In this document: one piece after another, positions 15,273 to 26,575 of the stretch
Layout: each line of letters starts with the position of its first letter
How positions within the stretch are numbered: the first letter of the stretch is position 1
Assembly: GCA_040403535.1 (NCBI GenBank)
Contig: JBBAKL010000039.1
Coordinates: 1 to 29,391, forward strand
Reading direction: 5' to 3'
Length of the DNA stretch: 29,391 nucleotides
Source: JAHEYG01 sp040403535
Lineage (GTDB): Bacteria > Bacteroidota > Bacteroidia > B-17B0 > Aurantibacillaceae
Notes under the pieces: generated by a model
The model's database searches: none
What the model was told of the DNA's origin: nothing
The model's input: the letters and a program-made list of their open reading frames with translations, nothing else
Made by a program: the position numbers and the translations under genes

Positions 15273-18200
15273 CAGTTTGTTTTAATTGCAAAATATCCTG
15301 TATAAGTTTTTCCTTGTGCTTCCAGTATATAAAAATATGTGTCGTCCGATAATTTTACTCCACTATTATTTTCGCCCTTAAAGTTCTTTTTGTAGTTATT
15401 TTCTTTATATACTTCATTGCCCCACCTGTTAAACACAGTTAAAACTACACCATCAACATCTTGCAATGATTTAACTTCAAAATAATCATTACTGCCGTCT
15501 CCATTTGGTGTAATCACCTGCGGAATTAGCATCGGATTAATGGTTAATATCATTGTATCGGATATAGCAGGGCAAACACCGTTAGTAACTGTCCATACCA
15601 GCGTAAAGACACCGTCGGATGTCGCTGAAAAATAACTTAACGGATCATTGCTGTTAGCAAAAGTTCCTGATCCAGTGCTTACCGACCAGGTTCCTAAACC
15701 TAACGTTGGAGCGCTTGCTGCCATCAAATTATTTAAAAGATCTGATGTGATGTCTGGTCCTGCATAAGCAGTACCCGCATTTATTGAAGTGAATGTTTGA
15801 ATAAATACTGTATCTCTGTTAATTGGACATACAGAAGAATTTCCTACTTCCCACACAAAACCAAATAACCCTTGCGCATTTACATTTACAGCAGAGTTAA
15901 ATAAGCTAGTTGATGCTAGCGTAGAAGAACCTGCAGATAAAGGTATCCATGTACCGCTTCCAATTGATGGAAGCTGTGCGCCCATATTAGTGGTGTAAGA
16001 ACAGATTGTTTGATTAGGCCCCGCATTTGCTGCACTCGGAGACGCAAACGCATTTACTACTACCGTATCGTTTTCAGTAGGACAAGTACCGTTTCCTATC
16101 GACCAAACATATGTAAAGGTTCCAGACGAAGTGAAATTTACTGTAGTGGTATAGTTAACTGGATTATTGACGTTCGGAGATGCACCTAACGGTAACCATG
16201 TAGCGGTTCCAATAGCCGGAATATTTCCGTTTAATGTGGCGGTTAATGCGCAAATATTTTGATCAACTCCTGCATTTGATGCAGTAGGATTTAAATATGT
16301 GGTGATTTTTACCGTGTCATTCTCTACCGGACATATTGCATACCCCACCGACCAAACATAAGTATATGTTCCCTGATTAGTAAATGTAACCGTTGAATTT
16401 GCAAGGGTTGGAGTTGTTACAGAAGGCGCACCACCTAAAGGAATCCATGTACCGGTACCTACAGCATGCGGTGTTGCATTTAAGGTCGGATTTAATGTGC
16501 ACACAAATTGATCAGGACCCGCAACAATCGGCAACAGGTTAACTAAAACATTTATCTGTACGGTGTCTCTTGATGGCGGACACACACCATTTGATATTAC
16601 CCATTCGAATGTGTTTACCCCAACTGTCATAGCCAAAACAGAACTTGTGTTCAGGGTATTGGAAGTGACTGAAGCGCCACCACCCAAAACATTCCAAACT
16701 CCTGTTCCAATTAACGGAAGATTTGCATTTAAGGTAGATATAGGCGAACAATTTATTTGGTCTAAGCCGGCATTTGCTATCGTAGGATTAGCATCTACTT
16801 GTATCGACACCGTGGCAGTGTTACTAGGACAAACGCCGCTTGATACAACCCATGCAAAAATATTTATACCGATTGTTAATGAATTAACCGTTGTTAACGT
16901 TGCCGCAGGTGTTGCAACACTTGAACCGCCAACTAAAACACTCCATGTTCCAACACCAACTACTGGAGGTGTTGCGCTTATTGTTGAGCTTGTTGAGCAA
17001 ATTGTTTGATTAGTACTAACAACCGCTGATGATGCCAAATTATCCACCTGTATGCTCATGGTTGCAGTTGAGTTAGCACATACGCCATTGGCAATGCTCC
17101 ATTGTACGANNNNNNNNNNNNNNNNNNNNNNNNNNNNNNNNNNNNNNNNNNNNNNNNNNNNNNNNNNNNNNNNNNNNNNNNNNNNNNNNNNNNNNNNNNN
17201 NNNNNNNNNCGCCATTGGCAATGCTCCATTGTACGATGGTTGTTCCGCTTGTTAATCCTGTTATTGTTGTATTTGGATTGTTTGCTGATGCAATCGTACC
17301 GCTGCCGGATAATACACTCCATGTACCTACTCCTACTAACGGTGTGTTACCTGCTAAGGTTGTACTGCCGGTACTCACGCAAATCGTTTGTGATGTGCCT
17401 GCGTTGGCAATGGTTGGAACATTATCTACCTGAACATTCAGAGTTGAACTAGAAGGTGGACAAACGCCATTAGAAATAGTCCACTGCAATGTGTTAAGCC
17501 CTAAACTTAGTCCGGTTACTCCTGTAGTCGGAGAAGTAAAATTATTAATAGATCCTGTTCCTAGCAACACAGACCATAAACCGGTACCAACCGTAGGGGT
17601 ATTTGCAGCCATAGTTGTTGTTGCGGTTGAAATACAAATTGTTTGTGCTGGACCTGCATTAGATATACTTGGATTAGCGTCAACCTGAATAGTAGTAGTT
17701 GATACCGATGGTAAACACATGCCACTTACAATTGTCCATTGTAAAACATTAGTGCCTATAGAAAGACCGCTCACTGAAGAGTTTGGCGAGTTAACAGAAG
17801 TAATAGTAGACCCGCCGGTAATTACACTCCAAGTACCTACCCCGGATGTTGGCGTATTCGCAGCAAGTATAGCTGTTGTAGAACAAATGGTTGTTGAAGG
17901 CCCGGCATTAGAAATGGATGGTACAGGATCAACCTGAATCGAAACGGTTGAAATAGATGGAGGGCAAACACCGTTAGAAATGGTCCATTGTAAAACATCC
18001 AAACCTAAAGCAAGGCCTGTAACTGTTGTTGTAGGGGAGTTAAACGATGTAATACTTGCTCCGCCTAACAATACCGACCATATACCGGTACCAACGGTAG
18101 GGGTATTAGCGGCCATAGTTGCAGTAGTAGAAGCGCAAACACTTTGTGATGGTCCTGCAGCTGCTATACTCGGGAAATCATCACGGGAAATGTTTACTGT

Positions 18201-21200
18201 AGCAGTTGTAGAAGGACATACTCCATTAGAAATCGTCCACTGAAATATATTTGAACCAACCGATAAATTTGTAACCGCAGAATTACTTAACGTTGGTGTA
18301 CTTACTGATGAGGTGCCGACCAATACCGACCAAATACCTGTTCCTACAGTAGGCGTGTTTCCTGCTAAGTTAGCTGATGTAGCGCAAATGGTGGTATTTG
18401 TACCAGTGTTTGCGATAGTTGGAAAATCATCTCTAATAATGCTTACTGTAGAAGATGACGGTGAACACACACCGTTAGATATGGTCCACTGCAATACATT
18501 TGTTCCTACTGCTACAGCGGTTAACTGAGAATTAGGGCTGCCAGGCGTGTTTATAGTTGCTGCGCCTGACAATAAGGTCCAATTACCTGTACCAACTATC
18601 GGTGAATTTCCGGAAAGCGTAGCTGTTGTTGCACAAATTGTTTGTGTTAAACCTGCATTCGATGCAGTAGGATTAATATCACGCACAATCGCAACTGTAG
18701 AGATTGATGGAGGACAAATACCATTGGAAATTGTCCACTGAAACACATTTGTTCCAAAACCTAATCCGCTTACCGGTGTAACTGCGGTGCTTGGAGAGGC
18801 AATAGTTCCTGCACCTGAAACCAATGTCCATACTCCATTACCAACTAAAGCTGTGTTTCCGTTAAGCGTTGCAGTAGATGTACAAACAGTTTGATTCGTT
18901 CCGGCATTAGATGTTGTTGGTGGCGTATATTGAATTATGGCCATAGTAGAACTAGACGGAGGGCATACACCGTTAGAAATGGTCCATTGTAAAATATTTG
19001 TTCCTAATGTGATTCCATTAACAACCGATGTTGGAGAGTTAACTGTTAAAACGGAACTTCCTCCGGTTAAAACTGTCCAGCTACCTGTCCCGATAACTGG
19101 CGTATTCCCTGATAAAGTAGCGTTAGATGCGCATAAAGTTTGTGTTGGGCCGGCATTAGACAAAGTTGGGAAGGCATCGCGTTGAATAGAAATCGTTGCC
19201 GTTGATGCCGGACAAACACCATTGGATATACTCCATTGGTAAATTTCAGTTCCTACAGATATTCCACTTATAGTTGTTGTTGGAGTAAAAAAAGAAGAAA
19301 TTAAGCCTGTGCCTGAAAGTTGAGACCAACTTCCACTTCCAATAACCGGCGTATTTGCACTTAGTGTAGCATTACCTGCACATAATGTTTGTGAAGTGCC
19401 TGCATTCGCAATGGTTGGATTCTGATAACGTACAATGGCAACTGTTGAGCTTGACGGAGGGCAGGTTCCGTTAGTAATTGTCCATTGAAACACATTTGTA
19501 CCTACTGATAAAAAGTTCACTGCTGAGTTTGGTGAGGCCGGTGCAGTTATCACTCCGCTTCCCGATACTAAGTTCCATAATCCCGTTCCTACTATTGGAG
19601 CATTTCCACTTAAAGTGGCAGAGGTGGCACAAACGGTTTGTGAAAGTCCCGCGTTAGATAAGGTTGGGTTGACATATCTAACAATAGCAACTGTAGCCGA
19701 GGAAGGACTACAGGTGCCGTTTGAAATCATCCATTGAAATATATTTGTTCCAGCGCCTAAAGATGTAACTCCTGAATTAGGCAAAGAAGGATTTGTTATT
19801 GTTCCGGCACCGGAAACAACTGTCCAGCTTCCTGTACCTACAGCCGGAGTATTCCCATTTAATGTAGCAGAAGTAGAACAAATGGTTTGAGATGCCCCTG
19901 CATTTGCAAGCGTTGGTGGTGAATTTCTTACAATTGCCACAGTAGATGTGGATGGAGAGCAAACACCATTAGAAATAGTCCATTGAAAAACGTTAGTTCC
20001 GACAGATAGAAAACTAACATGAGAAGTAGGAGATGAAGCTGATGTTGCTACACCACTGCCAGACACAAGCGACCATATTCCAGTTCCAACAGTAGGTGAA
20101 TTAGCTGACATTGTTGCAGAAGTAGCACACACCGTTTGTGAAGGTCCAGCATTTGACGTGCTTGGAAAATTATCACGTGTTACCAAAACTGTTGAAGTAG
20201 ATGGAGAACAAACACCATTGCTAATCGTCCATTGGAGTACATTAGAACCTAATCCGACAGAAGTTAATCCACTGCTTGCTAAAGTTGGTGTAGTTATTGT
20301 TACTGAACCCGACACTAAACTCCAACTTCCTGTTCCTACTGCAGGAATATTTCCGGCAAGTGTAGCGGTGACAGAACAAATAGATTGATTCGGCCCTGCG
20401 TTAGATAACGTTGGGTTTTGATTACGCATTATATTAATGGTAGACGTTGATGGAGGGCAAGAACCGTTAGAAATTGTCCATTGAAAAACGTTAACACCAA
20501 CTGATAATGAGTTCAATGTTGTTGTTGGCGAGCTTGGTGTAGCGATAACCGCTCCACCGGAAACAAGCGACCATAAACCTGTACCAACTGTTGGGGTATT
20601 ACCCGTAAGCGTTGCTGTTGTAGCACAAATAGTTTGCGATGCTCCTGCATTAGCGGCAGTCGGAAAATCGTCACGAACAATTGAAACAGTAGAATTTGAC
20701 ACAGTACAAACACCATTTGATATTCCCCATCTAAAAATATTGACTCCAACTCCTAATCCTGTAATATTAGTTACGGGTGAGTTAGGACTTGTAATAGTTC
20801 CTGTACCGGATAACAACGTCCATGTGCCTGTACCTACAGATGGAGTATTAGCGTTCATGGTTGCTGTTGTGGCGCACACGGTTTGTGAAGGACCGGCATT
20901 TGCAACCGTAGGTGGTAAATACTGAGTAACAGATACAGTTGAAGATGTTGGTGGACATACCCCATTAGAAATTGTCCACTGAAACACATTATTACCAACA
21001 GACAGACCAGTTGCAGTAGTTGTTGGACTAGAATGAGAAATGATTGTTGCAGTACCAGTTATAACGGTCCACAACCCTGTACCTACTACAACGATATTAC
21101 CGCTTAATGTAGTCGTTGAAGCGCATACTGATTGCGAAGTGCCAGCCAATGCTACTGTAGGAAAATTGTCTCTGACGATTGCCATTGTAGAACTGGAAAC

Positions 21201-24200
21201 CGGACAAACCCCATTGCTGATTGTCCACTGGAAAACATTTGTACCTACTCCCAATCCGGTTGCGGTTGTTGTTGCTGAATTCGGAGCAGTTGCTGTACCA
21301 AATCCGGATATTACTGTCCAGGCACCAACACCAATTACCGGATTATTTGCTGAAAGTGTACCAGATAATGCGCAAACGGTTTGCGACGCACCCGCCACAG
21401 AAACAGAAGGCGGTAAATCCCGATTAATTAAAACAGTAGCAGTTGAAGCAGGGCAAACACCGTTGGTAATTGACCATTGAAAAACATTAGCACCAACCCC
21501 AAGTGCAGTAACATTGGTAGTTGGAGAATTTATTCCTGCAATAGTTCCTGAGCCGGACAATAGTGTCCACAAACCAACTCCAACTGTTGGCGAGTTGGCA
21601 GTTAAAGTAGCCGTGGTAGCGCAAACCGAAGCAGGAAGACCCGCATTTGCGGTAGTGGGAAAATCGTCTCTGGTTATTTGAACAGTTGCAGACGAAGATG
21701 GGCATACGCCATTAGAAATAGTCCATTGAAAAATATTATTTCCAACACCCAAACCGGTTATACCACTTGCAGGAGAAGATGGTGTTGTTAAAACACCGCT
21801 GCCGGAAAGTAAAGTCCAGTTTCCAGAACCAACAAGAGGTGTATTACCGGATAAAGTATAATTGGTTGAGCAAACCGTTGTAGAAACTCCGGCATTTGAA
21901 ACGGTTGGAAAGTCGTCACGTAAAATTTGAACTGTGGCTGTTGACGCAAGGCAAACACCGTTAGATATAGACCATTGAAATATATTTGTGCCTGCCGCGA
22001 TTGCCGTAATAGCGCTACTTGAGGAGGATGGTGTAGAAATGGTTGCAGAACCGGAAATCAATGACCAGCTTCCGGTTCCTACTGCAGGAAAATTCCCGGC
22101 TAAAGTAGCAGTAGTAGAACAAATTGTTTGATTTGGTCCCGCATTGGCTATTGTTGGATTTGCATCAACAGTAATCGTAACATTTGAGGATGAAACCGGA
22201 CAAACACCATTGCTTATTGTCCACTGAAAAACATTATTACCAACCGCTAATCCGGTTATTGCTGTAGTTGGAGATGTTGGAGATGAAATCGTTCCTGAAC
22301 CCGACACCAAAGTCCAGCTGCCGGTGCCGATTGCCGGAAGATTGCCGGACATGGTATAGCTAGTTGCGCAAATGGTTTGTGAAGGACCGGCGTTAGAAAT
22401 TGTTGGTGGGGCATAACGCGTAATTGAAACAGTGGATGTAGTGGGTGGACATACACCGTTGGATGTTTGCCACTGAAAAATATTTGTACCAACTCCTAAA
22501 ACTGTTATGGCAGTGGTGTTTAAATTAGGGTTTAAAATTGTACCTGATCCAGAAAGTAAAGTCCAAACGCCTGTACCAACAGAAGTGGTGTTAGCTGCCA
22601 TAGTTGCTGTGGTTGCACAAACAGACTGCGAAGGACCGGCTAAAGCAGGTGTTGGTGGAGCATCCTTTGTTACAGTAACAGATGAAACCGAACTAATACA
22701 TGCTCCGTTTGATGTGGTCCATTGAAACACATTGGCTCCTATTCCTAATCCTGTTATTGTGGTACTATTTAAATTAGCGTTAGTAATTGTACCTGCTCCC
22801 GAAATTAAACTCCAAGTGCCAATTCCTGCCGATGTAGTATTAGCAGCCATTGTTGCCATAGTGCTGCAAACCGTTTGATTAGGTCCGGCGTTAGCCGGAG
22901 TTGGAGGCGCATACCGCGTGATGGTCATGGTGGATATGGAAGGAGGACAGGATAAATAAGAAATCGTCCATTGAAACACATTGGCTCCTATTCCTAATCC
23001 TGTTATCCCCGATGTTGGCGAGGCTGGTGTTGTTATTGTTCCTGCACCGGATATCAAAGTCCATAAACCTGTTCCGGTAGTTGGCGTATTAGCGGCCATC
23101 GTTGCAACTGTTGCGCATACTGATTGTGATGGTCCCGCTACAGAAATAGACGGAGAAAGTTCTCTCCATATACGCACTGTGTCACGATTAACCGTACAGC
23201 CCGAGCCAGATATTGTCCAAATAAACTGATTTGCTCCTAAAGCTAAACCGGTGATACCGGAGCTTGGCGAATTAGGTGTATTAATAGTTCCTGCACCGGA
23301 AAGTAAACTCCAGGTTCCGGTTCCGTTTGTTGGCGTATTGGCCGCCATGGTAGCAGTAGTGGCGCAGACCGTTTGGTCACTTCCTGCAGCTGCCAGTGAT
23401 AGGACTGTTCCGCAACCACATTTTGCGATAGCGATGTTACTGTTTGTTGCGGCAGTAAGAGTTGATGTTCCAAAAAAAGCGGGTCCTAAATAAGAACCTC
23501 CAATATAAGCATCGGCAGTGTTATTTAAACCTAAGCCATAGGATACATCCGCGCCAGTACCACCTCCGGAAATTGCAAAATAAAATCCATTGTTAACAGT
23601 GTAGGCAGCCACAAATAAATCGGTTGAATTAATAGCGGTTATGTTAGGTCCTCCTGATGCGGTAAAATTTAATCCGGTGTTATAATATCCGGTAACATAT
23701 ACACGACCTAACGGATGGTATACAACGGATTGTCCGCAATCGTTTACAGTTCCTGAACCAACAATTTGACGTACCCATTGATAAACTCCGGTTGTTCCAT
23801 TTAATTTTGCGATAAATGCATCTGTTCCTGCTCCACCAGTTACAGTTTGTGTCACAACTGGCCCTGGATTAGGGAAAAATGCATTATTACTCATTGCCCC
23901 GGTTATATAAACATTAGTACCGTCGTTTGTAATACCTCTGCCCTGATCAATATTTGCGGCAGAAACGTTAGTTGCCCAACTGTACCCACCAGCTTGTGTA
24001 TAAGCAACAACAAAAATATCGCTGTTAGGTGAAGCCTGAATGGGCAGATTAACAGATAATGCACCTGCACTGTTATAAACCGAAAACGTATTTCTATAGT
24101 CGCCTATTACATAAACCCTGTTAGCATCCGCTGTAACATCATAACCTTCATCGGCCTGATTACTTCCACCGGAAGCCACCCATTGTACAACACCATTGAG

Positions 24201-24851
24201 AGCGTATTTAGCGACAAACATATTATTTCCTGCTAATGCTGCAGCGGTAGTTGCTGTAACTAAATTTGTAGATCGAAATATGGCTGAAGTTAAGTATGCT
24301 CCTGTTACATATACACCGTTCGCGTCAGCATATATACCATACCCTATATCGGTCGACGCCCCTCCTCCAAGAACGGCCCACATAAATGCGCCTGCAGCAG
24401 AATATTTAGCAATAAAAACATCTTGTCCACCGGAAGAAACGAGATTGAAAGTTGCTGCAGACGGATCGAAATCAACCGTACCATTAAAAAAACCGGTAAT
24501 GTAAACATCGCCGAAAGGGTCCAATGCAACGGACCTTCCTCCATCGCCTAATCCTCCACCAATTTCTAATGCCCACTGTAATGTTCCGACAGAATTATAT
24601 TTAGCCAAAAAAGCATCAGTACCTCCGTTTGTTGCAGAGAATGTTGTACCATAAACCGCATTAAGTCCCCCGGCATAAGAGCCAGTTGCATAAACGTCAC
24701 CAGTAGTTGGATTTACCGCCACATCAAATGCGGATTCTATATTGTTGCTACTTGCCTGACTCGCCCACTGCCAAGGCGGAGCTTGAGCATAGCCAATAGA
24801 ATAAGCAATTAGACTAAATGCAATTAGCAGATATTTTAAGTAGTTTTTCAG
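15272..24851 (-). CDS. Giant repeat adhesin with SBBP N-terminus and T9SS type B C-terminal domain; contains assembly gap
   Basis: One gene interrupted by the 100-N gap. Omitting the Ns and one of the two 27-bp flank copies leaves 9,453 bases, exactly 3,151 codons, in one frame. The signal peptide (about 24 residues) ends in 'SIGYAQA'. Residues about 25-480 are SBBP beta-propeller repeats ('GGTDAFLAKYNSVGTLQWAL', 'DVYITGFFNGTVDFD'). Residues about 485-3068 contain about 31 modules of about 83 residues, nearly all with two Cys. The last 80 or so residues are the gliding-motility-associated CHU_C/T9SS type B signal: 'VITPNGDGSNDYFEVKSL', 'VFNRWGNEVYKENNY', 'LSDDTYFYILEAQGKTYTGY'. It should be exported by T9SS and displayed or released at the surface, probably for adhesion or gliding. 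No ATG exists in frame: the frame opens after TAG 24869-24867 and CTG 24851 is the best start (M-K-N-Y-L-K then hydrophobic). GTG 24722 would delete the signal peptide. Confidence 0.9.
15521..23398 (-). repeat. Array of about 31 tandem ~250-bp modules encoding ~83-residue Ig/PKD-like domains
   Basis: Each unit follows the plan 'NAGpsQTvC' - 'TATLxGNTPxVGTGxW' - 'LVSGSGTI' - 'GLxVGTNVFQWTISNGVCP' - 'STVxIxRDxxPT'. The two Cys sit near unit positions 9 and 65 and probably pair. Counting units by eye gives about 31 if the gap hides none; 7,751 bases (after removing gap and duplicate flank) divided by 31 is 250. Units differ by many substitutions. Units near the C-terminus (15.5-17.0 kb) are the most divergent: 'TYTYVWSVGYAICPVENDTV' types replace the 'NVFQWTISNGVCPPSS' type. 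Three units near 17.3-18.2 kb carry one or two extra residues after the first Cys. Confidence 0.92.
17083..17236. other. 100-N scaffold gap (17110-17209) with identical 27-bp flanks
   Basis: The Ns occupy 17110-17209, a round 100, which is the usual placeholder for unknown size. The 27 bases just left of the gap (17083-17109) are identical to the 27 bases just right of it (17210-17236). They encode the same residues, VQWSIANG, in the same frame. The two contigs therefore end in one shared sequence. Either they simply overlap and no sequence is missing, or a whole number of ~250-bp modules was collapsed between them. Confidence 0.95.
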
Positions 24852-24877
24852 GTGCTTGGGGTAAACCTATAAAATTG

Positions 24878-24885
24878 CAAAAATA
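24878..24885 (-). promoter_or_regulatory. Candidate Bacteroidota -7 box upstream of the giant adhesin gene
   Basis: On the minus strand this reads TATTTTTG, a full match to the Bacteroidota -7 consensus TAnnTTTG. It is 27 bp before the proposed CTG start, which fits a short leader. The -33 box is weak: only a GTTTAC-like stretch lies at about the right distance. The match also supports placing the start at 24851 and not at the downstream GTG. Confidence 0.4.
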
Positions 24886-25042
24886 AATCCGTAAAAACAA
24901 GTAAACACTAATGAATATCAGGCAATTACCGAATTTTAGAATATTCTTGAAAGACCAATACTATAAAGGCTTAATTGTATGTTTTTCAAATCATTACAAG
25001 ACATCTATGAAGTAAGTTGGTGTACTTTTTACAAAAAGCAGA

Positions 25043-26461
25043 CTATTCGCAAAACCTTTTGAGGTTTTCTTTGGCATCGAAATTACCTAATTCGGCTGCT
25101 TTTTTCCATTCCTCGCAAGCTTCTTTTTCATTCCCTAAAGCATTTTTACAGATAGCTCTGTTTACCATCGCGTCTGCATCTTTCACCTCTATAACCAAAT
25201 ATTTATCGTAATATTTTATGGCAGACTCATATTCCTTACGATCAAAATAAATATTACCCAAATTAAAGAGAGGTCCGGCGTTTGTACTGTCTAATTCTAA
25301 GGATTTCAGATAATCCTTTTTTGCATCATCCAACAATTCCAGGTTATATTTTGAATTTCCTCTCGAATAATAAAACTGCGTGTTTGAGCTATCAAGTTTT
25401 ATAGCAGTATTAAACGATTCAATTGCTTCTCGGTAAAAGCGCGTTTCATCCTGACATAATCCAATTCTAAAATGCACTTCCGAATCATTAGGTCTTGCTT
25501 TTTTAACAACTTCAAAATCTTTTAAAGCGAAATCGCAAAACGTTGTATCGGCATAACATTCTCCCCTGTAAAAGTAGGCATCGACGTCTTTTGGATCTAA
25601 TTGAATCATTTTGGTAAAATCGCTTATTGCCGCGGCAATATTACCGTTAGTTCTGAAATAATTTGCTCTGCTAAAAAAAGCAAATGAGTTATTGTTGTCT
25701 GTTTCAATAGCCTTATTATACGCTTTCAATGCTTCCAGTGAATCTTTTAATGACTCGCAAATCATTCCCTTCTCAATAAAAGCATCACTGCTTAACGGCT
25801 CAAGAAGTAATGATTTATTAATGTGCTTTAGCGCTTCCTTAAATTCTCTCTTGTTACTTAAAACTATTGACAAAGCGTAATGCAATTCATAACTGTTACT
25901 ATCAGTTGCTAATGCGTTTTTATAGGTCAATATAGCGCCAGCCGTATCTGATAAGGCTTGTTGAATGTTCCCTTTGGCAACTAATAAAGAGCTATTGTTT
26001 TTATTTTTACGTAGCGCCGTTTCAATTATGGATTTTGCTTCTTTATACTCCTGCTTAACTTCAGCTATTTTACTTAAATTCAAATAAGCTCTTATAAAAT
26101 TACTGTCGAGCGAAATCGCTTTCTTATAATTTTTAACTGCGTTAAGGGTATCTGATAGTTTTTCGGATGCGATTCCAAGTAAATTATAATAAGAGGCTTT
26201 TTTGGGTGATAACTCAACCGCTTTTTGCAAATTTAATCTGGCGTCTTCAAATTTTTCCAAATACAAATTAGCCCTGGCGGTTTGGTAATACACTTCCGGA
26301 TTTTTCGGGTTTATACCACTCGCTGTTTTTAGTTCTGCAAGCGCCTTTTCGTACTTTTCGCTATCAATAAGCTTGATGCCGCTTTCGATGTATTGCTGTT
26401 CTTTCTGAGCACACAAAACGATCTGAATAAACAAACCTATAAATATGAAAACACGTTTCAT
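25043..26461 (-). CDS. Exported tetratricopeptide-repeat protein
   Basis: 472 residues. The signal peptide ends in 'IVLCAQ' (about 18 residues); the residue before Cys is Leu, so a lipobox is not supported. The rest is about twelve consecutive 34-residue TPRs, e.g. 'KYEKALAELKTASGINPKN', 'AVKNYKKAISLDSNFIRAYL', 'ALKAYNKAIETDNNNSFAFF' and 'AIKYYDKYLVIEVKDADAMV'. It closes with a Sel1-like unit ('GNEKEACEEWKKAAELGNFD'). It is likely a periplasmic protein-protein interaction scaffold. The partner is unknown. It lies 191 bp upstream of the giant adhesin gene on the same strand, so a link to surface assembly is possible but the spacing and the promoter box in between argue for separate transcription. 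It is divergent from the methyltransferase gene. Confidence 0.92.
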   Translation of the reverse strand: MKRVFIFIGLFIQIVLCAQKEQQYIESGIKLIDSEKYEKALAELKTASGINPKNPEVYYQTARANLYLEKFEDARLNLQKAVELSPKKASYYNLLGIASEKLSDTLNAVKNYKKAISLDSNFIRAYLNLSKIAEVKQEYKEAKSIIETALRKNKNNSSLLVAKGNIQQALSDTAGAILTYKNALATDSNSYELHYALSIVLSNKREFKEALKHINKSLLLEPLSSDAFIEKGMICESLKDSLEALKAYNKAIETDNNNSFAFFSRANYFRTNGNIAAAISDFTKMIQLDPKDVDAYFYRGECYADTTFCDFALKDFEVVKKARPNDSEVHFRIGLCQDETRFYREAIESFNTAIKLDSSNTQFYYSRGNSKYNLELLDDAKKDYLKSLELDSTNAGPLFNLGNIYFDRKEYESAIKYYDKYLVIEVKDADAMVNRAICKNALGNEKEACEEWKKAAELGNFDAKENLKRFCE

Positions 26462-26575
26462 TTGAGTTTAAATTTAGCAATAATTTCAAATTGTTAGTTG
26501 TGTTTCTTGTTAATAAAAGAAAAGATTTGGCATAAATTATATTATCTCTTTCGTTAGGCGTATCTTTATAGCACA

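Noticed and set aside
15272..17221. Separate 649-residue gene starting at the gap
   Set aside because: It is the 3' part of the giant gene; its apparent start lies in the duplicated gap flank and has no signal peptide.
15521..23398. Possible CRISPR or non-coding tandem array
   Set aside because: The period is ~250 bp, units are diverged and in frame, and they translate into conserved protein modules without spacer-like sequences.
16563..23493. Many plus-strand open frames of 60-150 codons across the module array
   Set aside because: They recur with the ~250-bp period of the modules and have no signal peptides, family motifs or start signals; they are shadows of the giant gene.
17073..24722. 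Giant gene as a separate protein starting at GTG 24722 and running into the gap
   Set aside because: The coding frame continues upstream of 24722 through a good signal peptide to CTG 24851, and the downstream end of this frame is only an artefact of reading 100 Ns.
25025..25038. CTTTTT-AC-AAAAAG inverted repeat as a terminator for the TPR gene
   Set aside because: The loop is two bases, the stem is almost only A/T, and there is no T-run after it; chance in AT-rich DNA is more likely.
26526..26568. Full promoter (TTTG plus TATCTTTA) for the methyltransferase gene
   Set aside because: The two boxes are about 31 bp apart, whereas about 19-21 bp is expected; only the -7-like box is mentioned in the gene entry.
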